DNA of 64,000 nucleotides, taken from contig NC_065408.1 of NCBI RefSeq assembly GCF_024362695.1, positions 3,286,001 to 3,350,000 on the forward strand. Reading direction: 5' to 3'. The notes beneath the pieces are model-generated. The model made no database searches. It worked only from the letters and a program-made list of their open reading frames with translations, and was not told the DNA's origin. Each line of letters opens with the position of its first letter. Position 1 is the stretch's first letter. This document shows positions 1-7,690 of the stretch, one piece after another. The stretch is from Pectinophora gossypiella. Lineage: Eukaryota; Arthropoda; Insecta; Lepidoptera; Gelechiidae. The position numbers and the translations under genes were made by a program.

Positions 1-312
1 CACTGGGCAACGGCATCGTCGACACTGGGCAACAACGTCGTCAACACTGCGCAACGACGTTGCGTCGACACTGGACAACAACGTCGTCAACACTGCGCAA
101 CGGTGTCGTCAACACTGCGCAACGACGTCGACGCCACTGGGCAACGACGTTGCGTCGACACTGGACAACAACGGCGTCGACACTAGGCACCGACGTCGTC
201 GGCACTAGGCACCGACGTCGTCGGCACTGGGCAACAACATCGTCGTCACTGAGCAACAACGTCGTCAACACTGGGCAACAACGTCGTCAACACTGGGCAA
301 CGACGTCGTCGA
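1..312. repeat. 22-bp GC-rich minisatellite, 14 units
   Basis: Fourteen head-to-tail units that begin CACTGGGCAAC and continue with an ACGTCGTC-type core. Twelve units are 22 bp and two are 24 bp (they carry an extra GC in GTTGCGTCGA). The array starts at the window edge, so its true length is unknown. It ends sharply at about 312, where AT-rich single-copy-looking sequence begins. Long frames run through it on both strands only because the unit lacks stops; 22 is not a multiple of 3, so the frame rotates from unit to unit. I regard it as non-coding. Confidence 0.93.
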
Positions 313-982
313 CGTAAGGCGATGAATATTATTGGTTCCTAAAAGGTACTTTAATCTGACCGATTACCAGCCTATCACCCTAGATTAATACAAATATCGC
401 ATTGGACCACTCACAAAATTGTTGTTTATCAATATTTTTTTTTAAATAAAATTACGGAACTACTTCACATGTATCCAAATACGTGAGGCGGAATCAAATC
501 CCTATTAATCCCCGTCTTAAACCCGCACGCCAGCCAAAATTTACATAGGCCGGTAGTCGCCGAGTTTTTTGGGCAAAATATAAGTTACCCAATTTGTTAT
601 GTGGGGCTTAGGCCTTCGGGTACCCTTGTCCAGCGAACAGATTGAGCCTACGGGAGCTGCGATGGATCAAACTAAAACATACAATATTACACGAGGAACT
701 AAGAAGGCCAATGCTAAAAGTGTAGAGTAAGTAAATGGAGATTCCGTGCATAACTCAAGCCCGTACTTCCTAAGAAAATATAATTATAGCAGTCACAATT
801 GGTATTTCTAAATAAAGAAAAAGAGAGAAAAAGAACGAAAAAACATATATATTACTAGAGGATATCACAGCAACACTAGAATAAAGTAAAAAGAACTAGG
901 CTGTGGCGACCTCTAAAGAAGGTATAATCTTCGACACCCGCGCCGCCGACAAGATCAGTATAAGGGTTCGAGAGAGTACTGT
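313..982. other. Unassigned AT-rich stretch
   Basis: No coding frame of note, no RNA gene and no repeat shared with the rest of the window was recognised here. It separates the minisatellite from the first MITE. Confidence 0.5.
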
Positions 983-1532
983 GAGGTTAAAAAGGCCACA
1001 TCGAAGCAATTCACCTAAAAAGACATATTGCTATTTGACATTTTGTTATTTTTTTTTTGTTTTCCCCGAAGGGTAAGGCAAAGGGAACTATGCCCATACA
1101 GCCATGTCTGACGTATTTTTTTTTCTTGATGATTAATGAAATGGTGAAAGGTGATGAATGATGATGATGAAACCTAAGCCCCCACCCTCGGAGTAGACTC
1201 CTACTCCGAACCCCAAACGAATTAACTCAAAAGTCCGCATAAACTTTCGAGTTATGAAGCGGCTTCCTGCCACGAAGCCAAAATAGGCAGATACACTTTG
1301 TTTATTGAATACTCCCATATAATAACACTCGCGAATGTCTTCCGACTAACTTAATGCGATCATTAACCACAAAACACCACTTCGTATTAATTATTTACAT
1401 TATTCAATGAAGAAAGCAACCGTCCCGTTCCCGTTTCCCGCCAAAAAGCCTGACATTTTGTTAACATTTACTTTTAAATGGCAATATTACTTTTTAAATG
1501 AATTGCTTGGATGGGGCCTTTTTAACCCCCCT
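983..1532. mobile_element. MITE family M8, split by a LINE insertion
   Basis: The two halves (983-1048 and 1451-1532) match the two arms of the intact copy at 48007-48179: a left arm with AAAAAGGCCACAT and a right arm ending in GGGGCCTTTTTAACCCC. The arms are inverted relative to each other, as in a foldback MITE. The middle is occupied by an unrelated 402-bp insertion. Confidence 0.75.
1049..1450 (-). mobile_element. 5'-truncated non-LTR retrotransposon (LINE) 3' end
   Basis: The insert begins on the plus strand with a T run (a poly(A) tail on the minus strand) and is flanked by a 13-bp direct repeat, TGACATTTTGTTA, at 1036-1048 and 1451-1463. That is the mark of target-primed reverse transcription. 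The body contains a TTTTCCCCGAAGGG segment next to the tail. No intact frame remains. Confidence 0.75.
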
Positions 1533-1739
1533 GATTGTCCATTCTCAGAATAATCGAGTTATCAGGACCAGCCATGACGTATGGAGCATATTCCATCGTA
1601 CTTCATAATTCATAATTTATTTACGTCTACTATCAAGTCTTATTTAATATTACACACATTTTCCACTGCTCTATTTTCCCTAAAAAGTAGCATGGAGAAT
1701 GCTACACCGACGAGAGCGTCGCTCTTAAATTAGTGATGA

Positions 1740-1952
1740 TGTGTTATTTAATTTTATTTTTATTTTTTTCTAAACAACATCTAGGGCCCTGTGCCGAGGT
1801 TTGTCTTGCAGCTTCTTTTCCCCGGCTATACAGGTTGTGAGAAGCTGCAGTAGTTTTAGGCGGATGAGACGTTCGTTATGTAAAAATTGACGATTCAAAG
1901 TGTAACTATGTTACCTACTGCATAAAGATATTTTTGAATTTGAATTTGAATA
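1740..1952 (+). mobile_element. CR1-like LINE 3' end, family 1
   Basis: A 5'-truncated copy of the commonest LINE 3' end in the window. Landmarks are GGGCCCTGTGCCGAGG, GAAGCTGCAGTAGTTTTAGG, an AATAAAG-like site (here CATAAAG) and a TTGAATTTGAA tail. The same block occurs at 3362, 32595, 41764 and 53229 (plus) and at 29742 (minus). Short heptamer-like tails without poly(A) are typical of CR1-type elements. Confidence 0.85.
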
Positions 1953-2306
1953 TAAGAACTATTTACAAAGAGTTCTAAATAAAGCACTTACAACCCCCGT
2001 CGGGGCACTGCAATTGCTTGATTTATTTCTTTTTTTAAATGTAAATAAAATATCCCAATGTTTAGTAGCTCCTTGTAGTTTCCGGAGCTCACATTGCGAA
2101 CTATCCCTCATACACACGAGTGCCCGTGGGACTACCTGTTTTGCCTCTCTCGGTTCAGCTTTCATCGATTTCGTCTTATATTAGCATTACACAAGTTACT
2201 TGGGAATAACTTCAGGCATTTCCACTGAAATACCTGAACCACGGGTGAATGATATCAAAACAAAAAACATTTCCACGGAAATGTTGGGAAAATACATAAT
2301 TATATA

Positions 2307-2532
2307 CGGAGTGTTAGTGACATCGTAACGAAAACTTTGAGAGATGATTCAGGCCCTGATTCCGAGTTGATATCAAGTGGAATTTTCCGTCACAAAAGTA
2401 TGGAACGGAAAATAGCTATAATATTATAATAATTTACATGAATTTCCCGAGAGGAAAATCCACTTGATATAAACTCAGAATCATGGTCTGAATCATCCCC
2501 CGCAGTATTGTTACGATATCACTAACACCCTG
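2307..2532. mobile_element. MITE family P, copy 1 (full)
   Basis: A palindromic element of about 225 bp. The left arm reads GTGTTAGTGACATCGTAACG, then ATTC and TATCAAGTGGAATTTTCCG. The right arm is the same in reverse and ends in CACTAACACCCTG. Ends of the type TA-CAGGGTGTTAG suggest a TA target duplication, as in the Tc1/mariner superfamily. It has no coding capacity. Copies of this family recur throughout the window. Confidence 0.88.
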
Positions 2533-3175
2533 ACTTGTATGCCTAGATCCATAGGGTATTAATAAAACCTACATACTAAGTTAATTTACAAGATAAGGTG
2601 GACTGTACCAAGACCCCCTCGGAGGACGATACCCTACAGATCTTAAGTTTTCTGAATAAACAATTATTAAATTTGAATTTGGCACCCATCTATGCGGGTT
2701 AAAGAGATTCGATGCAGAAAAAGCCACGGACAACAGCTATATAACAATAGTATAGATTGAAGAAAAATCGACGTTAGCTGTTCTGAAGAATAGAATATAA
2801 ATTACATATATTCAATGAATTCCTAGTTCACTACGGAGCCCTCACAAAGCAAATAGTAAAACCTAAGTAGGTTTCCTTTAAATGTTATTCTTTATTAACT
2901 TTATTAGATGAAAAAATATTTAAATAAGTACTTGAACAAAGGCAGAATATTCCTTTGATCATTATAATAAAGAAATTTCCAACTTTTAGGTAGGCCTGTG
3001 CTCTTATCTCCTAAGAATATTACTGTAATAAAATGATTTAAATACAAACGAAAATGTTACCTATTTTATAGCCTTTCTAGCAATAATTAGTATGACAATT
3101 GGATTGGCTTTAATTAAACTAAATTTTTTCGCCTAATGAAGTCCATTTTCCGAGAAAAAACTATAGTCAGAATAT
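2533..3175. other. Unassigned AT-rich stretch
   Basis: Nothing recognised apart from a short TTGAATTTG motif near 2670-2680 that may be the tail of a decayed LINE 3' end. No credible coding frame. Confidence 0.4.
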
Positions 3176-3240
3176 GGCATCGTAACAAAAACTTTGATGG
3201 GTGATTTAAACCATGATTCTGAGTTGATCCAAATATCAAG
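3176..3240. mobile_element. MITE family P, left-arm fragment
   Basis: Contains GGCATCGTAACAAAAACTTTG and ATGATTCTGAGTTGATCC, matching the left arm of family P; the right arm is absent. Confidence 0.65.
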
Positions 3241-3275
3241 CAACAATTATTTTTATATGCTTCTGCCATTGTATA

Positions 3276-3352
3276 ATCATCATCATCAGCCGTACGACGC
3301 CCACTGCTGGGCATAGGCCTCCCCCAAGGATCTCCACGACAATCGGTCCTGC
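3276..3352 (-). mobile_element. RTE-type LINE 3' end with GATGAT tail
   Basis: On the minus strand it reads GGCCTATGCCCAGCAGTGGG, then CGTACGGCTGATGATGATG. I recognise this as a widespread lepidopteran RTE-type 3' end. Only the last 80 bp or so are present. The GCCCAGCAGTGGG segment is shared with SINE-A and SINE-C. Confidence 0.7.
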
Positions 3353-3361
3353 GGGCATTAA

Positions 3362-3690
3362 AAAAAACTTTACAAAAAAGGTTATTATAAAGTTAGTGAT
3401 TATTTAGAAGATATGAATGCATGGGATTAACTGTCTGGGAACTGATATTAGGCAGCTAAATTACTCAATTGTATACCAATATTTTATGTTTATTTTTATT
3501 TTTTTAAAGAACGTCTAGGGCCCTGTGCCGAGGTTTTTCTTGCAGCTTCTTTTCCCCGGCTATACAGGTTGTGAGAAGCTGCAGTAGTTTTAGGCGGATA
3601 AGACGTTCGTTATGTAAAATTGACGATTCAAAGTGTAACTATGTTACCTACTGAATAAAGATATTTTTGAATTTTGAATTTTGAATTATA
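3362..3690 (+). mobile_element. CR1-like LINE 3' end, family 1
   Basis: Longer than the 1740 copy: it includes the end of the RT frame (codons for DYLEDMNAWD, stop near 3430) before the GGGCCCTGTGCCGAGG 3' UTR, a GAATAAAG site and a TTTTGAATTTTGAA tail. 5'-truncated. Confidence 0.85.
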
Positions 3691-3736
3691 TAATATTTTT
3701 GAATAATTATCTACCCGAGCAATGAGAAAATAGGTA

Positions 3737-3860
3737 ACTAAAGCACATAATAACGGGTTCTTACCGCGTTTAAATGGGGATATGAGACTCCCGATATTTC
3801 GACACTGTTGCAAGTGCCATGATCACGGGATGACATCCTCAGTCATCCCGTGACCGCGTA
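3737..3860. mobile_element. MITE family M5, partial
   Basis: Has the left arm ACATAATAACGGGTTCTTACC and the internal GATATGAGACTCCCGATA and CATGATCACGGGATGA segments. The right arm is degraded to GACCGCGTAAAC. The full copy is at 44121-44265. Confidence 0.75.
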
Positions 3861-4339
3861 AACTTAAAACAATGTATAAATAGGTAACTATCACGTTAAA
3901 TCTGTACAACGCCATCTATATTGTTTTTAAGGAACGTAGCCTGCAAAGTCCCTCATTGAGCACAATGTACTCAACGCGACTACTACATGTGTTGAGGCGT
4001 ACTAGAGGCCGTAACACGTCTGCGAACGTCTCGAGAGGCAGGGCCATGAAAGCAGCGGATTGCGAATTGGATAAAGCGTGGTACAAGACAAGCTATGCTC
4101 AATCTTTTGACAAGTCGCCATTGCCAGCCGTTGGATGACGTACATGTTACATGAGTGTTACCATTAAATTGGTATCTCCAACATTCCAAGGACTTAATTT
4201 TTTTATTATTATAAATTAATCGAATTACTCACTAACGTACTTACGTAATGACAATCACTTGTCACGTACCTGTATAAAAATCATTAAAACTGTAAGTAAA
4301 AGTTCAAAATTGCCATTTAAAGTAAATTAAAAGCACATG
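3861..4339 (+). repeat. Dispersed repeat R (copy 1)
   Basis: The part at about 4055-4290 (with ACATTCCAAGGAC and TAATCGAATTACT) reappears inverted at 63590-63810. The part at about 3870-3945 (TGTACAACGCCATCTATATTG) has a second copy near 49550-49610. Class unknown. The short overlapping frames here on both strands look like chance. Confidence 0.5.
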
Positions 4340-4570
4340 TAAAGTAAGTCACAACACGAAATTTCTATGGAATTTGTATGAAAAAGCACACTGTGACGTC
4401 ATAGAAAAACGTGACAAAATTTCGGACTTATTATTTAAGTACGTTTTTCTTGATTAAAATTCATAAATAAGTTAAATAGAAAAAAAAATGTTTTTAATTG
4501 CTTTTAGATCAATCTTTATTTAGTAATCAGAATTTCATAATTTATCTTGACACCTAGTAGACAACATACG
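4340..4570. repeat. Dispersed repeat S (copy 1)
   Basis: Contains AACACGAAATTTCTATGG, AAAGCACACTGTGACGTCAT and TTTAGTAATCAGAATTTCAT. The second copy at 37640-38125 is interrupted by a 200-bp retroelement. Class unknown. Confidence 0.6.
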
Positions 4571-5106
4571 ACGACATAGTAGTTCATATTATCAAAGTAA
4601 AATTATTTGTTTCTGTGCTGGGGTGCGACTGTAATAAAATAACGTACAACTCGTTGTAGCTGGCCATTACGTACTTGATACTCGTCACATCGTAAAAACC
4701 AAAAGAGAAATTGTGTGCTCTCCCTCTAACTTGAAACAGCATATAATTTGGGTGACAGGTTGATCACCTGTTATCATATTCATCTCAGCACATCGAATCA
4801 AAAGTGCCTGAATCGTCTTTTCATTACTTGAGGCGACTCTCTTGCGAGTCCTAGCACGCGTATTTCGCGGCCCAACCCGTAGGGTCGCGCCATTCGAACT
4901 CCTGTAATAGCCGACCCCCGACCTTGATTAATTCCGACCCACATCTGTCCTGGTAATGCCTGCCTGCCTGCCCTGTCACCCGGTAATTAATTCCAAACTC
5001 CTTATTAATGCGAATTACACTTTTTACCTGGATAAGATTTATCGGTGTTAGGTTTGGGTGGCTTGAAAACTGTGGCAAGTGGACTACTAGCGAAAACATC
5101 TTCACT
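4571..5106. other. Mostly unassigned; short RTE-like fragment
   Basis: The segment 4735-4790 (GGTGACAGGTTGATCACCTG) resembles the RTE-type 3' region seen at 41285 and 51345. Nothing else was recognised. Confidence 0.35.
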
Positions 5107-5205
5107 AACGTTGGTCTAACAGAAACCTTGGTGAGGTGTGGGCACTTAGTTCATCTGGCGATGGATGCACCTGCGACCACCCATTGAGATATAGTTGTGA
5201 GCTTT
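5107..5205. repeat. Dispersed repeat D
   Basis: Carries the family D signature: TTGGTCTAACAGAAA, GGTGAGGTGTGGGCACTTAG, GCGATGGATGCACCT and GATATAGTTGTGAGCTTTA. Other copies are at 25986 and 60805 (plus), 34774 and 36153 (minus), and the one split by the Gypsy element at 17720/24270. Possibly a SINE; class not proven. Confidence 0.7.
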
Positions 5206-5223
5206 ATAACTCCATAGAAAAGT

Positions 5224-5345
5224 TGTAAAAAACATAATATATAATAAATACTTCATTGCACAAGCGGGAAATACAAAACAAAAGAGAAATGTAAAGAATA
5301 CAATAAGTGGCCTTATTGCTAAGTAGCAATCTCTTCCAGGCAACC
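5224..5345 (-). mobile_element. LINE 3' end, family G
   Basis: Minus-strand LINE tail with the AGCAATCTCTTCCAGGCAACC block and TACTTCATTGCAC close to the tail. Related fragments lie at 25610, 38575 and 50885. Confidence 0.6.
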
Positions 5346-5455
5346 TTTAAGTATAGGACATATTTAATATTATAATGTAGCGGGATAGTGAAGCATGGGA
5401 ATACTTGTACGTATAAAAATGAATACATACAGATAGATACACTTACAAGTACATC

Positions 5456-5743
5456 TCATCATCAGCCCATTAACGTCCCCACTGCTGGGGCACGGGCCTT
5501 CCCTATGGATGGATAGGGAGATCGGGCCTTAAACCATCACGCGGGCCCAGTGCGGATTGATGGTTATTAACGACTGCTAATGCAGCCGGGACCAACGGCT
5601 TAACGTGCCTTCCGAAGCACGGAGGAGCTCGAGATGAAAACTTTTTTTTCGTGGTCACCAATCCTATGACCGACCTTTGCGAAAGTTGCTTAACTTCAAC
5701 AATCGCAGACCGAGCGCGTTTACCGCTGCGCCACCGAGCTCCT
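5456..5743 (-). mobile_element. SINE-C (tRNA-like plus 5S-like head), copy 1
   Basis: About 288 bp. Read on the minus strand it starts GAGGAGCTCGGTGGCGCAG (a tRNA-like A box), followed by TTGAAGTTAAGCAAC and GGATTGGTGACC, which resemble the 5S rRNA internal promoter. It ends GCCCCAGCAGTGGGGACG and a GATGATGA tail. A 20-bp direct repeat (5435-5454 and 5766-5785) lies just outside and may be a target duplication. Very similar copies are at 16511 and 52336. Confidence 0.85.
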
Positions 5744-5805
5744 CAATACATAAACTACACTAGACAGATACACTTACAAGTACATAAACTACATAATAAT
5801 AATAT

Positions 5806-5895
5806 TGGCTTCGGCCCCACGCACGCCTTCCAAAAGTCCGGGTCTCCATAGGCCCGAGATATGGAAACGACATGCATACACATAATTGTTATAAT
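5806..5895 (+). mobile_element. LINE 3' end, family I (fragment)
   Basis: Contains GGCTTCGGCCCCACGCACGCC, TTCCAAAAGTCCGGG and GAGATATGGAAACGAC followed by TAATAAATAAAT. It matches the far end of the longer copy at 54460-55200, which has a TAA-repeat tail. Confidence 0.65.
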
Positions 5896-6246
5896 AAATA
5901 AATATCTACTACAAACTACTACATATAGTTAGGTGACGTCACGAACGTCGTGTTACCGTGTTCACGTACCCGTTGCTGTATCAAAAAGAAATATAAAAAC
6001 CGTGTATTGTGCTATCAAATCATAATAAACATAAACTTACCAAGTTCATAATTACCCTTAATTGTGGACACAGTGTTCAGTGCAGTGTATACACCAGAAA
6101 AACCACAATAAATAGTCACTATCAATAATATTTATTTATTCACAGTCGTAATCATAAACTTAATACAAAAAGTACCGTCAAAACAAAATACAAACATAAA
6201 CAAACAAGCATCTATTGGCAAACATTGTCATTACTAGACTATCGAT

Positions 6247-7308
6247 ATGGTGGGGTCAAAGTCGAAGTGCGGTGCGTGCGGGAAGTTTCTGGCTAGTGTA
6301 GATGGCGTTAATTGTGCATGCTGCACAAAGCTGTACCACCGCGCGTGTGTCGGCTTGCCTGCTGGCGCGGTGGCGGGCCGGACTTGGAAGTGTCCTGAGT
6401 GCACATCCAAAGTCCCGAGGGCAAACCAGGATAGCACCCCTGTAAGAGCCCCTGTCGTGTCACCACCGCTTCACCAGTCGTGTGGGGAGAGCCCGCAGGC
6501 GGGACCTACCTTGGACACTACCATCACAGAGTTCCGGGAGTCCGAGCTAGCTCTGGAGTTTCGGCAGTTCCGGGAGGAGATGCGGCAAACGCGTGGCGAG
6601 ATTCGTGCATTCCGACAGGATATGCAGGAGCTCAGGATGGCGGTCGGTGCCTGCGATGCGCGTCTCGACAAGCTGGAGACTCGCCTGATGGAGTTGGAGC
6701 AGAGGAAGGGTGGGGAGGCTGGTGGGGTGGTCAAGGCGCTGGAGTCTACAGTCGCCCAACTAAAAATGGAGCTTAACGATAGGGACCAGGAGCTCCTGTT
6801 AAATGATGTGGAGCTATCTGGTATTCCAGAGGTAGGTGGAGAAAACCCTGTCCACCTGTTTACTCTTTGCGCTGCCAAGCTTGGTGTGACGTTGGACGAG
6901 CGTGAAGTGGTGAGCTGTGCCCGGGTGGGAGTCACCCGCGCGGCGGAGCGGGGAGCAGCGCCGCGGCCCCGCGCCATCGTCGTGCGACTAGCTCGCCGCG
7001 CGCCCCGCGATGCGCTGCTACGAGCAGCGCGCGTGCGCCGCACTACCACCACCGAGGGGCTCGGCCTGCAGGGTGCCCCGCAACGATTTTACGTCAACGA
7101 ACGATTGACCAAAACTAATCGCCACCTTTTCTACCGGGCTCGCGAAGCAGCAAACCGGTTGGACTGGCGGTTTGTTTGGTCAAGAGACGGGAAAATATAT
7201 TGTCGTCGAGCATCTGGATCCGCTGGACACCGAATCCGATCGGAAGCCGACATTCTATCGGTTTTTGGTCCCGGCTACAGCAAGGAAGAAGCCGTTATTA
7301 TGAAGTAA
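6247..7308 (+). CDS. LINE ORF1 protein with PHD finger
   Basis: A 353-residue protein of a CR1-like LINE, expected to bind the element's RNA and act as a chaperone in the retrotransposition particle. Residues 8-52 form a complete C4HC3 PHD-type finger: Cys8, Cys11, Cys23, Cys26, His31, Cys34, Cys49 and Cys52. Residues about 95-175 are rich in charged heptads (FREEMRQTRGEIRAF and similar) and should form a coiled coil. Residues about 180-320 resemble the RRM-like and C-terminal domains of LINE ORF1 proteins (LLNDVELSGIPE; AIVVRLARRAPRDALL; FYVNERLTKTNRHLFYRARE). The ATG at 6247 lies 8 residues before the first zinc ligand, which fits a true start. The coding DNA is much more GC-rich than its surroundings at 6900-7080. 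ORF2 follows 382 bp downstream in another frame. Family assignment is firm, function inferred. Confidence 0.88.
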   Translation: MVGSKSKCGACGKFLASVDGVNCACCTKLYHRACVGLPAGAVAGRTWKCPECTSKVPRANQDSTPVRAPVVSPPLHQSCGESPQAGPTLDTTITEFRESELALEFRQFREEMRQTRGEIRAFRQDMQELRMAVGACDARLDKLETRLMELEQRKGGEAGGVVKALESTVAQLKMELNDRDQELLLNDVELSGIPEVGGENPVHLFTLCAAKLGVTLDEREVVSCARVGVTRAAERGAAPRPRAIVVRLARRAPRDALLRAARVRRTTTTEGLGLQGAPQRFYVNERLTKTNRHLFYRAREAANRLDWRFVWSRDGKIYCRRASGSAGHRIRSEADILSVFGPGYSKEEAVIMK

Positions 7309-7690
7309 CGATATTTTCCGGTTGTACTGAATGTATTTTGCTGTCGTTTACTGGTGTTCATTGTTTACTGTTTGTTACTATTTGTGTGTGTATTGTATCT
7401 TTACAAAGTCGTTATGACTCATTTGGTCAGGTGGGGATATCCGAGCGGATTGAATGGAAAATTATTCTTTATATTTGTTTTTTGCTATTATATCGTATAT
7501 GCCTACTATCACTTAATTTATTCTATATACAAATAATATTATTATACATTTATGTTCATACCCAGACAAGAAACAACACAGCAACACTACATTTAAACTA
7601 CGCTACAAATATATTAACACGATCAACTCTAATCACACTCCTCATTATTATTAATGAATATGGGTATACCACCGGTTTAATGTGTTTAAA
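7309..7690 (+). other. ORF1-ORF2 spacer of the CR1-like LINE
   Basis: An AT-rich 382-bp spacer. A frame that opens inside ORF1 (from about 7176) stays open to 7694, where its TGA overlaps the ORF2 ATG as ATGA (7691-7694). Its predicted peptide is hydrophobic and low in information, so it may be chance; the overlap could matter for reinitiation. No motif was recognised. Confidence 0.5.

Noticed and set aside
41..317. Arg/Thr-rich frames on both strands across the first 312 bp
   Set aside because: They are by-products of the 22-bp minisatellite, which lacks stops in all frames.
2307..2532. CRISPR-like or regular direct-repeat array among the family P copies
   Set aside because: The copies are dispersed, palindromic MITEs without spacers; the DNA is eukaryotic.
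6471..7052. 193-codon minus-strand frame inside LINE ORF1
   Set aside because: It overlaps a well-supported coding region in antisense; GC-rich coding DNA often leaves the opposite strand open.
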